19,090 nucleotides of DNA, from contig WQYS01000012.1 of the NCBI GenBank assembly GCA_009781125.1, positions 1 through 19,090 of the forward strand, written 5' to 3'. Of this stretch, positions 1 to 10,949 are shown piece by piece. The translations under genes were made by a program, and so were the position numbers. Positions within the stretch are counted from its first letter, which is position 1; each line of letters begins with the position of its first letter. This stretch comes from Acidobacteriaceae bacterium (lineage in GTDB: Bacteria; Acidobacteriota; Terriglobia; Terriglobales; Acidobacteriaceae). The notes under the pieces are model-generated. The model was not told the origin of the DNA. It ran no database searches and saw nothing but the letters and a program-made list of their open reading frames with translations.

Positions 1-1
1 G

Positions 2-1153
<1,152 letters not shown>

Positions 1154-1167
1154 TCATAAAGGTGTAC

Positions 1168-1218
1168 TGGGGGCACAATAACGGGCAAAGACGCATGATA
1201 CTGTGCCCCCAATATTTT
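1168..1218 (+). terminator. Rho-independent terminator of glyA
   Basis: A perfect 10-bp stem, TGGGGGCACA (1168-1177) and TGTGCCCCCA (1202-1211), is followed at once by a T-rich run (ATATTTTTTT). It lies 14 nt after the glyA stop codon, so it most likely ends the glyA transcript. Confidence 0.85.
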
Positions 1219-1291
1219 TTTGCAGGATTCCGTTCCATGAGAGCTGGAGCATTATTCATATTCACTATAAAATCGCGCTACCTCTTGACGC

Positions 1292-1446
1292 CGTCATCCT
1301 GAGCGAAGCGAAGGACCCCCGCATTTCGCTTGTGGTGGCAATGAAACCACCGGAAAACGTTATGCTCTAAACGGCCGTGCTTTTCCTGAGGACTCTATTG
1401 GCAAGTAAGAAAAATACGGGGGTCCTTCGCTTCGCTCAGGATGACG
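1292..1446. repeat. Long palindromic intergenic repeat, CATCCTGAGCG family
   Basis: Two 35-nt arms (1292-1326 and 1412-1446) are inverted copies with a single mismatch; the 85-nt middle is not part of the match. The arms contain CATCCTGAGCGAAGCGAAGG followed by a run of C. The element sits in the 341-nt gap between the 3' ends of glyA (+) and kdpC (-). After the glyA terminator nothing else in this gap looks functional. The arm core returns with one base changed in the element at 14261-14393. No clear target-site duplication was seen. As RNA it would form a very stable hairpin on either strand, so it could also shield or end the kdp transcript; that is inference. Confidence 0.85.
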
Positions 1447-1494
1447 ACTTCAAAAGATGGATCAACACTATAGCAAGTATCAAACTGTTCTAAT

Positions 1495-2079
1495 CTACCT
1501 CTTCTCCGCTGGCAGCGGAGCCGTTCGATCCAGATCGAGGTTCAGTTCCAGCACATTGACGCGAGGCTCGCCGAGAAAGCCGAACTGGCGGCCTTCCGTG
1601 TGCCGCGCCACGAGCGCGCGAACGGCGCTCTCAGGCACGCCGCGCGAGCGAGCGACGCGCGCAACCTGAAACTCCGCTCCCGCAGGCGTGATGTGCGGAT
1701 CGAGTCCCGAGCCCGAAGCCGTCACCAGATCGACCGGAATGTCAGCGCGCGGATGATCTGTCTGTAGCGTGGCGGCGTCCTGCTGAATGCGGTCGAATAG
1801 CTTCTTATTGGTCGGGGCGTAGTTCGAGCCAGAGGAGTTCGCGGCGTCATAGCCGTTGCCCGCCGCTGAGGGACGTGAGTGAAAATAGCCGGGTGCAGTA
1901 AAGGACTGGCCCAGCAGACGCGAGCCGACAATCTGTCCGTTCTGCCGAATGAGCTGGCCGTTGGCGTTGTTGTGAAAGAACAACTGCGCCGCTCCGGTTA
2001 CAGCCAGCGGATAGAGCACGCCAAACAGAATGGTCGTGAAGAACGTGTAAAGAAGCGCGGTCGTGAGCGTGCGTCGCAT
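1495..2079 (-). CDS. kdpC: Potassium-transporting ATPase subunit KdpC
   Basis: The single-span membrane subunit that stabilises and stimulates the Kdp potassium pump. The 194-residue length is normal. One membrane helix lies near residues 8-28 (YTFFTTILFGVLYPLAVTGA). The periplasmic part carries the family hallmark ASGSGLDPHITPAGAEFQ and later VNVLELNLDLD near the C terminus. The start is 9 nt beyond the kdpB stop, with a GAGG-type ribosome site formed by the last bases of kdpB. It is the last gene of the operon; no kdpD or kdpE follows, and the next gene is the convergent glyA. Confidence 0.97.
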   Translation of the reverse strand: MRRTLTTALLYTFFTTILFGVLYPLAVTGAAQLFFHNNANGQLIRQNGQIVGSRLLGQSFTAPGYFHSRPSAAGNGYDAANSSGSNYAPTNKKLFDRIQQDAATLQTDHPRADIPVDLVTASGSGLDPHITPAGAEFQVARVARSRGVPESAVRALVARHTEGRQFGFLGEPRVNVLELNLDLDRTAPLPAEKR

Positions 2080-2088
2080 GAGTGTCCT

Positions 2089-4128
2089 CTATGCCAGGTG
2101 AATCGCCGTGATGAGCATGTCGATGAGCTTGATGCCGATAAACGGAGCAATCAGGCCTCCGACTCCGTAAAGGATGAGGTTGCGGCGCAGCAGCGCCTCG
2201 GCGCTCATCGCCGTGTACTTGACGCCGCGCAGCGCCAGCGGAATCAGCGCGATGATGATCAGTGCGTTGAAGATGACCGCCGAAAGAATCGCCGACTGCG
2301 GCGTCCTCAGATGCATGATGTTCAGCGCGTTGAGCACGGGAAACGTAGCCGCAAACATGGCCGGAATGATGGCGAAATACTTGGCGACATCGTTGGCAAT
2401 CGAGAAAGTCGTCAGCGCGCCGCGCGTCATCAGGAGTTGCTTGCCGATCTCGACGATTTCGATGAGCTTGGTCGGGTTCGAGTCCAGGTCAACCATGTTA
2501 CCAGCCTCCTTGGCCGCCTGCGTGCCCGTGTTCATGGCCACGCCCACATCGGCCTGAGCCAGCGCGGGCGCGTCGTTGGTGCCGTCGCCGGTCATGGCGA
2601 CCAGCTTGCCGTTGGCCTGCTCGCGGCGGATCAGGTCCATCTTGTCCTTGGGCTTGGCTTCGGCCAGAAAGTCATCTACGCCCGCCTCGCGCGCGATGGC
2701 AGCGGCAGTCAGCGGATTGTCGCCCGTAATCATGATGGTGCGAATGCCCATGGAGCGAAGCTGCGTGAAGCGCTCCTTCATGCCGCCCTTGACGATGTCC
2801 TTGAGATGAATGGTGCCGAGTGCCTTGCGGTTCTCGGCCACTACCAGCGGAGTGCCTCCGGTGCGCGCGACGTTTTCAACGGCCATGCGAACCTCGTTTG
2901 GCAGTACGCCGCCATTGCTTTCGAGAAAGCGCGCGATGGCGTCCGCCGAGCCTTTGCGAATCATGTGGCCATCGAAGTTCACGCCCGACATGCGCGTGGT
3001 TGCAGAGAAGGGAACGAACTCGGCCTTCAGCTCGTGCAGCTCGCGTCCTCGAAAGCCATACATCTCTTTGGCCAGCACGACGATGGAGCGGCCTTCGGGC
3101 GTCTCGTCGGGTAAGGACGAGAGCTGCGCCGCGTCGGCAAGCTGATCCTTGCTGACGCCGGGCGCGGGAATGAACTCCGCCGCCTGGCGATTGCCGAGCG
3201 TGATGGTGCCGGTCTTGTCGAGCAGCAGCGTGTTGACGTCGCCCGCCGCTTCGACCGCACGCCCGCTCATGGCCAGAACATTGTGCTGCACCAGGCGATC
3301 CATTCCGGCGATGCCAATCGCTGAGAGCAGGCCGCCGATGGTGGTAGGAATCAGGCAGACCAGCAGCGAGATCAGCACGAATACCGTCTGCGGCGCGGTG
3401 GAGTAAATCGCAATCGGCTGCAGCGTCACCACGGCCAGCAGAAAGATGATCGTAAGGCCCGCCAGCAGGATGTTCAGGGCGATTTCATTAGGAGTCTTCT
3501 GCCGCTCGGCGCCTTCTACCAACGCGATCATGCGATCAAGAAAGGTCTCGCCGGGATTGCTGGTGATGCGAACTCGGATCTCGTCGGAGAGCACGCGCGT
3601 GCCTCCGGTGACAGCGGAGCGGTCGCCTCCGGCCTCGCGAATCACGGGAGCCGATTCGCCGGTGATGGCCGACTCGTCCACCGAGGCCACACCTTCGATG
3701 ATCTCGCCGTCGCCGGGAATCATCTGTCCGGCAACCACGATGCAGACGTCTCCGGCGCGCAGCCGCGAGCTGGGAAGGTCCTCCGTCGAGCCATCGGCAC
3801 GCAGACGAACCGCCGTGGTCTCGGACTTCGCGCGGCGCAGAGCGTCGGCCTGAGCCTTGCCGCGCCCTTCGGCCATGGCTTCGGCAAAGTTGGCGAACAG
3901 CACCGTAAACCATAGCCAGAGCGTGATCTGAAGATTGAAACTCAACATGTAACCGTTACGGGAATAATTACGAAAAAGATAGATCGTCGTGATGACGCTG
4001 CCCAGCTCGACTACAAACATAACCGGGTTCTTCATCATCGTGCGCGGATTGAGCTTTTTGATAGCGTCCTTGGCGGCGCGGCGTACGATCTTGCCATCCC
4101 AGAGCGAGCGTTTGCGTGATTTGGACAT
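2089..4128 (-). CDS. kdpB: Potassium-transporting ATPase subunit KdpB (P-type ATPase)
   Basis: The ATP-hydrolysing subunit of the Kdp high-affinity potassium pump in the inner membrane. At 679 residues it matches the family. Visible motifs in order: N-terminal [13 protein letters not shown] membrane region, actuator-domain TGES (156-159; the serine corresponds to the regulatory phosphoserine known in E. coli KdpB), [12 protein letters not shown] ion-path helix, phosphorylation motif DKTGTIT with the aspartate at 304, KGSADAI nucleotide-binding region, [10 protein letters not shown], and the hinge [10 protein letters not shown]. No key residue is missing. It begins 2 nt after the kdpA stop, so translation is probably coupled to kdpA. 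Confidence 0.98.
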   Translation of the reverse strand: MSKSRKRSLWDGKIVRRAAKDAIKKLNPRTMMKNPVMFVVELGSVITTIYLFRNYSRNGYMLSFNLQITLWLWFTVLFANFAEAMAEGRGKAQADALRRAKSETTAVRLRADGSTEDLPSSRLRAGDVCIVVAGQMIPGDGEIIEGVASVDESAITGESAPVIREAGGDRSAVTGGTRVLSDEIRVRITSNPGETFLDRMIALVEGAERQKTPNEIALNILLAGLTIIFLLAVVTLQPIAIYSTAPQTVFVLISLLVCLIPTTIGGLLSAIGIAGMDRLVQHNVLAMSGRAVEAAGDVNTLLLDKTGTITLGNRQAAEFIPAPGVSKDQLADAAQLSSLPDETPEGRSIVVLAKEMYGFRGRELHELKAEFVPFSATTRMSGVNFDGHMIRKGSADAIARFLESNGGVLPNEVRMAVENVARTGGTPLVVAENRKALGTIHLKDIVKGGMKERFTQLRSMGIRTIMITGDNPLTAAAIAREAGVDDFLAEAKPKDKMDLIRREQANGKLVAMTGDGTNDAPALAQADVGVAMNTGTQAAKEAGNMVDLDSNPTKLIEIVEIGKQLLMTRGALTTFSIANDVAKYFAIIPAMFAATFPVLNALNIMHLRTPQSAILSAVIFNALIIIALIPLALRGVKYTAMSAEALLRRNLILYGVGGLIAPFIGIKLIDMLITAIHLA

Positions 4129-4130
4129 AT

Positions 4131-5915
<1,785 letters not shown>

Positions 5916-5928
5916 GGGGGGAGACTCT

Positions 5929-6015
5929 TTAGAACTTTTCCGGGCGCAGCAGCGCGTAGACGAGGTAAACGAACAGGGCGGCGAGAACAATCGATAGCAG
6001 AGTCGGTTCGAGCAT
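5929..6015 (-). CDS. kdpF: KdpF, small stabilising subunit of the Kdp pump
   Basis: A 28-residue single-helix membrane peptide, MLEPTLLSIVLAALFVYLVY followed by ALLRPEKF. The ending LRPEKF (usually LRPERF) is the family signature, and its place directly before kdpA is classical. A very good ribosome site, AAAGGAGA, lies 7 nt upstream of the ATG. The ATG overlaps the stop of the small gene upstream in a TGATG junction. KdpF is known to stabilise the KdpABC complex in the membrane. Confidence 0.93.
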   Translation of the reverse strand: MLEPTLLSIVLAALFVYLVYALLRPEKF

Positions 6016-6143
6016 CAGCGCGTCTCCTTTGGATTCTCTGGATTCTTTGGAGACTTTGGCTCGAGGCCTTCACACCCTGCGATGTAAGCAGCGCTGAGCA
6101 GGAAGAAGGCCACACAAGCAACCATGCATATGATGTCCCACAT
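6015..6143 (-). CDS. Small membrane protein leading the kdp operon (unnamed)
   Basis: A 42-residue protein starting MWDIICMVACVAFFLLSAAY, then a short tail with an AGCEGLEPK segment and a charged, proline-rich end. One membrane helix (about residues 3-24) fills half the protein. The start at 6143 is chosen because GGAG lies about 11 nt upstream and because residues before it have no membrane-protein character; the frame stays open to 6278 in a region of repeats. Its TGA overlaps the kdpF ATG by one base (TGATG), which points to translational coupling and one operon. From general knowledge, short FFLL..YxxGCxxL-type proteins often precede kdpF in other bacteria, so this is probably a real but usually unnamed accessory of the pump. 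Function unknown. Confidence 0.72.
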   Translation of the reverse strand: MWDIICMVACVAFFLLSAAYIAGCEGLEPKSPKNPENPKETR

Positions 6144-6259
6144 TGTTATCGGCTCCAATCTTTTTACCGGGCCGTAAAAGCGGCGTTCTCTAACAGGAAA
6201 ATTTTTAGGACATAAAAAGTAAGTAGGAAAGTTATAAATAAGCCGTAAAGGCAAACTGA

Positions 6260-6444
6260 GTGCTTCTAGGTACGCCAAGCCTTTAGGCTTGGCCCTCTCT
6301 GCTGTTGCGATAGAACTGGGGCTTTAGCCCCTGGGGTATGCTTTCTTCTCAAGCAGAGATGAGAGCATGCCCCAGGGCCTAAAGGCCCGATCCGTTAGGA
6401 GTATTGAGAAGCCAAGCCTAAAGGCTTGGCGTACCTAGAAGCAC
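6260..6444. repeat. Compound palindromic repeat, GCCAAGCC/GGCTTGGC family
   Basis: Two perfectly matching 34-nt inverted arms (6260-6293 and 6411-6444) each contain a smaller hairpin, GCCAAGCC-TTTA-GGCTTGGC or its complement. Between them lies a second, imperfect inverted pair with GGGGCTTTAGCCCC on the left and GGGCCTAAAGGCCC on the right, plus a GGGGTATGC/GCATGCCCC match. The element thus has four small TTTA/TAAA-loop hairpins nested in one large palindrome. It fills most of the 319-nt gap between the dnaA stop (19 nt away) and the kdp operon. It could end dnaA transcription; the remaining 116 nt (6144-6259) is AT-rich leader, probably holding the kdp promoter. Confidence 0.85.
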
Positions 6445-6462
6445 TATCTACAAAACACGGTA

Positions 6463-7911
6463 CTAGCTGAGCGTCTCCATCAGCTTATTGAGAGTGCTGT
6501 TGAGGTCCTTATCGGCGCGGCGCTGCTCGTCGATCTTGGCAATCGAGTGCATCACCGTGGTGTGGTGCTTGCCTCCGAACTGACGGCCGATCTCGGGCAG
6601 CGACGCCTCCGTCAACTGCTTACACAGATACATCGCAATCTGGCGCGGAACCACGATCTGACGCGAGTTGTTCTTCTGCTTCAGCTCCGGCACGCGCATT
6701 CCGAACTGTTCGGCGGTGGCGCGCTGGATCGCCTCAATGGTGATCTTGCGCACCTGCGTGTCGATGAACTGACGCAGGCAGCTCTGCGCTACCGGCAGCG
6801 ATATCTCCACGCCCTGCATCGAACACCACGCAATCAGCCGCACCAGAGCGCCTTCCAGCTCGCGCACGTTGGTGCGCACGTTCGACGCTATGAACATCGC
6901 CACATCGGACGGCAGCCGCGTCTGCTCGCTCTCGGCCTTCTTCTGCAGGATCGCTACCTTGGTCTCCAGATCCGGCGGTTGAATATCGACCATCAAACCC
7001 CACTCAAAGCGCGAGCGCAGACGGTCCTCAAACTCCTGCAACTCCTTGGGCGGACGGTCACTGGCGATCACGATCTGCTTGGTCGATTCGTGCAGCGCGT
7101 TGAAGGTGTGAAAGAACTCCTCCTGGGTGCGCTCCTTGCCCGCCAGAAACTGGATGTCATCGATCAGCAGCACGTCCACGTTGCGGAAACGGTCGCGGAA
7201 GCTGGTCATCTTCTGGTAGCGGACGCTGTCGATCATCTCGTTGGTGAACTTCTCGCCGCTGACGTAGCAGATCGAGGCGTGAGGCTGGCGGCGCTTCACG
7301 TCGTGTCCGATGGCGTGCATGAGGTGGGTCTTGCCCATGCCCACTCCGCCGTAGAGGAAGAGCGGATTGTAGGCCTTCGACGGGCGCTCGGCGACGGCCT
7401 GCGCCGCTGCCGAGGCAAACTGATTGCCGTTGCCCACGACGAAAGAATCGAACTGATAGCGGGGATTGAGATTGGAGGCAACGTTCCAGTCGAAGCGCGA
7501 CTGCTCGGGACTGGGGCTTGAGGGCACACCGCGCATCAGCGAGCCGTGACGATGCTGTCGCGGAGCGTTCTGGCTGTGGCTGGGCACGGGAGCGAAGCCG
7601 CCATCCTCGCGCAGCTCGCGGCGAGACTTTGCTTGCTCGGCCTCGGCGGCCACGGGAGCGGTGAAGGTGACCGAGTCGATCTCGAGGCCAAGATTCTCGA
7701 TGGCCTCCTGAATGAGGTCGGCATAGCGGTCACCAATGTGCTGAAAGTCTTTGGACGGAACGCGCACGAAGAGCTTGCGGTCTTCGAGGTGCGAGAAGCG
7801 CGTGGGTTTCAGCCAGGTCTCGTACGATTGCCGGTTGATCTTCTTCTCCAGCGCACCCAGAATTCGGACCCAGTGATTCAAAACAGCAGCCGTTGCAGGA
7901 ACAAATGACAT
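6463..7911 (-). CDS. dnaA: Chromosomal replication initiator protein DnaA
   Basis: ATP-dependent initiator that binds DnaA boxes and opens oriC. The start at 7911 gives 482 residues and the usual domain I (NHWVRILGALEKKINRQSYE..W). A good ribosome site (AAGGA, about 9 nt upstream) supports it; the open frame continues to 8196 but those residues are not DnaA-like. Domain II (about 85-140) is variable linker. Domain III has Walker A GGVGMGKTH (188-196), Walker B VLLIDD (247-252) and the sensor/arginine region RLRSRFEWGL. Domain IV ends with the DNA-binding signature EIGRQFGGKHHTTVMHSI. The gene is not beside dnaN, recF, gyrB or rpmH; neighbours are a RodZ-like gene upstream and the kdp operon downstream. 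Confidence 0.98.
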   Translation of the reverse strand: MSFVPATAAVLNHWVRILGALEKKINRQSYETWLKPTRFSHLEDRKLFVRVPSKDFQHIGDRYADLIQEAIENLGLEIDSVTFTAPVAAEAEQAKSRRELREDGGFAPVPSHSQNAPRQHRHGSLMRGVPSSPSPEQSRFDWNVASNLNPRYQFDSFVVGNGNQFASAAAQAVAERPSKAYNPLFLYGGVGMGKTHLMHAIGHDVKRRQPHASICYVSGEKFTNEMIDSVRYQKMTSFRDRFRNVDVLLIDDIQFLAGKERTQEEFFHTFNALHESTKQIVIASDRPPKELQEFEDRLRSRFEWGLMVDIQPPDLETKVAILQKKAESEQTRLPSDVAMFIASNVRTNVRELEGALVRLIAWCSMQGVEISLPVAQSCLRQFIDTQVRKITIEAIQRATAEQFGMRVPELKQKNNSRQIVVPRQIAMYLCKQLTEASLPEIGRQFGGKHHTTVMHSIAKIDEQRRADKDLNSTLNKLMETLS

Positions 7912-8449
7912 ACTAGCGATTCCTTCTTCCTGCTCCACCTTATCCTGTCGCACCTTCACTTCTCCTTTTTTGCCGCACGCATCCAGCGAAAAGATCCGGA
8001 CTGCGGAAAAACAAAGATCCCTCCCGCTGATGCAGGTCATCAATCTTCCTCTGCAGTGCCAGAGATTCCTGGCAGACCAGATTGCGGAGAGGATCAGTTC
8101 AGCGGAAAAAGCTGAGCGCGGAGTATTCGGGTGATGCAGAAACTCCTTACCAGACGCAGTTGATCTTAGCACGGATGATGTCACGCTTTTTCGCAAAAAA
8201 ACGCAGTTGCACCACGCATGGTGAAAAGATGCGAAAAGGTTCTACGACTGCATTCTCATGGCTAAAAATAACTTCAAAATTTCTGCGCGCGGAGCGTTTT
8301 TTTTCTATTTCGAGAGCAACTCTTGTGATAAAAATTCGCGGGCGCGCTCTGCCATCAAAACGTAAGATGCAGTCTCTGACGCGGCGAATGGCGTAGAGCA
8401 ATCCGGTCTGCGCGGAGCGGAACAGGATGCGTTCGCGCGGATGCAGATA
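7912..8449. other. 538-nt gap upstream of dnaA: leader and probable promoter region
   Basis: No credible gene was found on either strand; open frames here are lysine/arginine-rich and resemble no family. The part from about 8180 to 8340 is clearly richer in A and T than its surroundings, with runs of A and T (near 8194-8201 and 8296-8305) and a small hairpin CGCAT..ATGCG at 8215-8233. It presumably contains the dnaA promoter. I looked for TTATNCACA-type DnaA boxes on both strands and found no convincing match, so I do not call an origin. No rpmH-like peptide is encoded. Confidence 0.55.
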
Positions 8450-8863
8450 TCAGGAGACCAGACGGTAGAGCACGCGCGTCCAGAGCACCCAGCCGATGGC
8501 CACCAGCGCGGCGGCCATCAGCGCCACGCCAATCCACCGCGGCGCCAGAGACCTTACACTCGCTCCACGGTTTTTGCGGACGTTCTCGGCGAACTCGACC
8601 CAATCCTTGTCTTCTTCGGCCACGCCGCTCTCGCGCAGGCTGGCCTCGAAGCGGCTGATCCACGGCGACTGCTCCAGCCCCAGCACTTCGAGATAGCTGC
8701 GAACGATGCTCTTGCGGAAGATTCCTCCCGGCAGCTCGGCGTAGCGCCCGGCTTCGAGCGCGCGGATGTGCTGCGACGAGATCTTGGTGATGCCGCAGAT
8801 CGTCTCCAGCGTTACGTTACGCCGTTCGCGTTCCGCGCGCAGATCATCGCAGAACTTGTTCAT
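8450..8863 (-). CDS. RodZ-like helix-turn-helix membrane protein
   Basis: A 137-residue protein with an N-terminal helix-turn-helix domain (about residues 5-66: LRAERERRNVTLETICGITK, then ISSQHIRALEAGRYAELPGG) and one membrane helix near the C terminus (about 110-132, WIGVALMAAALVAIGWVLW). This is the layout of the cytoplasmic and membrane part of RodZ, which ties MreB filaments to the membrane. Here the long periplasmic domain of classical RodZ is absent: the protein stops just after the helix. In many short homologues the HTH is not shown to bind DNA. It is the gene upstream of dnaA in the same direction, but 538 nt away. Family placement is likely; cellular role is inference. Confidence 0.75.
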   Translation of the reverse strand: MNKFCDDLRAERERRNVTLETICGITKISSQHIRALEAGRYAELPGGIFRKSIVRSYLEVLGLEQSPWISRFEASLRESGVAEEDKDWVEFAENVRKNRGASVRSLAPRWIGVALMAAALVAIGWVLWTRVLYRLVS

Positions 8864-9092
8864 CGGTCTGGTCTCGTCCTTACCATAAAAATGCAGCTTT
8901 TTGCGATTTTATTACCAAGAGGATATTCCTCGAATTACACTTCCGTCAAAGGAAATCCACAGGGGGAACAGGAGTTGCAACCGGCCCGCAAGATAAACAA
9001 AACCGGCATATAACACGGATTTAGCGAATTCTCCGAATCGCCCGGCCTGTTCACGATGCCCCCTGCCGTGCCGGGGCTTACACTGTACTAAG

Positions 9093-10184
9093 ATGAACAG
9101 ACTCGTATTCGGCAACCTTGTCCACCGCCCACTGCGCTCTTTGATCAGCGCGCTCGCCATCGCCATCGAGGTGATTATGATCCTCTCCGTCACGGGGATC
9201 TTTCTGGGCAAGCTCGAAGGCAGCAAGCAGCGGCAGAACGGCATTGGCATGGACATGATCATCCGCCCGCCCGCCTCCAGCGCCATATCGGCATTCAGTT
9301 CCGCCAGCTCCTCCATTAAGATCGCGGACATCGTGGCGCAGATTCCTCATGTTGCCGTGGCCGCGCCGGTCAATCTCAAGGTGGATGGATTGATCGAACA
9401 GATTTACGGAATCAACTTCAAAAGTTTCAACGCGCTTCAGCCCTTTACGTTTGTCTCCGGAACGCCCTTTCAGGGGCCGAACGACGTCATCATCGACGAC
9501 TACGCCGGAGCCGGGAAGAAGGTTGGCGATACGATTCAGCTTCTGGACCATCCCTTCCGCATCTGCGGCATCGTCGAGCACGGCAAGGGCGCGCGCAAGT
9601 TTATCCCCATCGAGACCATGGGTAAGCTGACGGGCACGGAGGGCAAGGCGACGGTGTTCTACCTGCGCACGGAAGCCCCTCCCCGGCACCAGGAGGAGGT
9701 GCGCAAAGCCATTCTGGCCATTGATGGCATGAGCGATTACAAGGTCAGCACGGCGGAGGAGCTGTTTTCCGAACTCACGCCTGCGCGTCTGCCCGGTTTC
9801 AATACAGCCATCTACGTGGTCGTGGGCATATCGCTGGTGATTGGCTTTCTGGTCATCTTCCAGTCCATGTACACGGCGGTGATGGAGCGGACGCGCGAGA
9901 TCGGCATTCTGAAGTCGATGGGAGCCTCGCGCAGTTATATTGTCTCCACCGTGCTGCGCGAGGCCGCGCTGCTGGCTGCGGCGGGGATCGCTCTTGGCGT
10001 TGCAGCCAGCCTCGTACTTGCTGTCGTGCTCGATGCGCGCTTTCCTACGCTGGACTTCGCGATCAATCTTCCCTGGGTCTGGAAGGCGGTGGTCATCGCC
10101 CTTGTCGGCGCTCTGCTGGGAGCGATGTATCCGGCGCTCAAGGCCGCCAGCAAGGATCCTATCGACGCGCTTGCTTACGAATAG
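9093..10184 (+). CDS. ABC transporter permease, FtsX/MacB type
   Basis: A 363-residue membrane protein with the MacB-like architecture: N-terminal helix (about 15-38, LISALAIAIEVIMILSVTGI), a long extracytoplasmic domain (about 40-240), then three helices in an FtsX domain. The cytoplasmic motif MERTREIGILKSMGASRSYI between helices 2 and 3 is diagnostic for FtsX-type permeases that contact the ATPase. The C terminus KAASKDPIDALAYE is also typical (P-x-x-A-L-x-x-E). Such proteins act in lipoprotein release, peptide or drug efflux, or signalling, powered by a LolD/MacB-type ATPase. No ATPase gene is adjacent: the upstream gene is divergent and a terminator follows. No clear ribosome site precedes the ATG. 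Confidence 0.9.
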   Translation: MNRLVFGNLVHRPLRSLISALAIAIEVIMILSVTGIFLGKLEGSKQRQNGIGMDMIIRPPASSAISAFSSASSSIKIADIVAQIPHVAVAAPVNLKVDGLIEQIYGINFKSFNALQPFTFVSGTPFQGPNDVIIDDYAGAGKKVGDTIQLLDHPFRICGIVEHGKGARKFIPIETMGKLTGTEGKATVFYLRTEAPPRHQEEVRKAILAIDGMSDYKVSTAEELFSELTPARLPGFNTAIYVVVGISLVIGFLVIFQSMYTAVMERTREIGILKSMGASRSYIVSTVLREAALLAAAGIALGVAASLVLAVVLDARFPTLDFAINLPWVWKAVVIALVGALLGAMYPALKAASKDPIDALAYE

Positions 10185-10209
10185 AAAGAAGGGGGACACA
10201 AAATCGAAA

Positions 10210-10266
10210 GCGCCCCATTTGCGATGCGGCAAGACCGCGCTGCAAATGGGGCGTTCCTGTTTTGTT
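10210..10266. terminator. Bidirectional terminator between convergent genes
   Basis: A perfect 12-bp stem, CGCCCCATTTGC (10211-10222) and GCAAATGGGGCG (10242-10253), is followed on + by TTCCTGTTTTGTTT and on - by CTTTCGATTTTG. It stands between the + strand permease and the - strand LTxxQ protein gene, so it can serve both. Confidence 0.75.
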
Positions 10267-10309
10267 TACCAAAGATCAACGAAGAAAAATCGTTGACTGG
10301 AGCGACAAA

Positions 10310-10912
10310 TCACTGCTGAGGTGGCGGCTGGTGGCCGAAGTTTCCCTCTGCTCTGTGGGGATCTCCCCGGTGCATCGCGCCCGGTCTCCTGTTGGCCATG
10401 CGGCGGGCACGGGCGCGTTCCTGCTGGAGCTTTGTCCACTGGTCGGGCGTCAGGACCCCGCGGATACTGAGCAGCATCCGCGCATTGGCCTTTTCCAACT
10501 CGGCGCGAGCAGCGGCTACCTTGTCGATCTGGGCAAGAACTTTGTTGGTATCGGGAGGATTGGCGGCAAGCATCGGACGAAGGATCACCTCGTCTTTCTC
10601 CAGGGTGGCCTTCAGGTCGATGAGCTGCAACTTGCTCTGCTGGAAGATGTCGTCCATGCGCTTCTGCTGGTCCGCGGTGATAGAGAGCCGCTCGATGAGG
10701 CCGGGGTTCCTCCACCACATGACATTTTTCCCGAAACGCTTTCTGGCATGGAAACGGTTCGCGGGGTCCGCCGCCGCAAAGGCTTCATGGCGGGTGGATG
10801 GGTGGCGCGCCGGCGCGTTCGAGGGCGGCTGTGGAGGATTGGCAGGAGCCTGGGCTGCGGCAGAAAGGCCGAACAGGGCAAGGGCGGCTGTGCTCAAGAG
10901 TGTGTGCTTCAT
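10310..10912 (-). CDS. Secreted LTxxQ-motif protein (Spy/CpxP/ZraP-like)
   Basis: A 200-residue exported protein. The start at 10912 gives a clean signal peptide (MKHTLLSTAALALFGLSAAA, cleavage near AQA) and a good ribosome site (AAGGA, about 10 nt upstream). The mature part has a basic, proline-rich beginning, then a helical region with two family motifs: LSITADQQKRMDDIFQQ (first LTxxQ-like, with LSITADQ) and LTPDQWTKLQQERARA (second LTxxQ). Such proteins are periplasmic helical-hairpin chaperones or metal sensors (Spy, CpxP, ZraP, CnrX). The C terminus is rich in arginine, histidine and glutamine, which could bind metal. It is the third gene after the sigma and anti-sigma genes, 37 nt after the anti-sigma stop. 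Confidence 0.8.
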   Translation of the reverse strand: MKHTLLSTAALALFGLSAAAQAPANPPQPPSNAPARHPSTRHEAFAAADPANRFHARKRFGKNVMWWRNPGLIERLSITADQQKRMDDIFQQSKLQLIDLKATLEKDEVILRPMLAANPPDTNKVLAQIDKVAAARAELEKANARMLLSIRGVLTPDQWTKLQQERARARRMANRRPGAMHRGDPHRAEGNFGHQPPPQQ

Positions 10913-10949
10913 AATGGTTTTCCTTTTTTCCAAAGTTTCCAAAGTGTTG

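Noticed and set aside
1879..3114. A 411-residue open frame antisense to kdpB/kdpC
   Set aside because: Arginine/histidine-rich shadow of the kdp genes created by high GC content; no recognisable domain.
6144..6259. A c-di-AMP-type riboswitch before the kdp operon
   Set aside because: The leader is short and I could not find the conserved motifs of that class; AT-richness alone is not evidence.
7912..8196. A 95-residue N-terminal extension of DnaA
   Set aside because: Not DnaA-like; the ATG at 7911 has a good ribosome site and restores the usual domain I start.
8935..8963. AAATCCACA as a DnaA box marking oriC
   Set aside because: Two mismatches to TTATNCACA and alone; no cluster seen on either strand.
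9076..9093. A leaderless promoter (TACACT as -10) for the ABC permease
   Set aside because: No matching -35 box at a suitable distance; evidence too weak to list.
9078..10232. A 384-residue open frame antisense to the ABC permease
   Set aside because: Composition typical of a complementary-strand shadow (Arg, His, Asp rich); the permease on + has clear family motifs.
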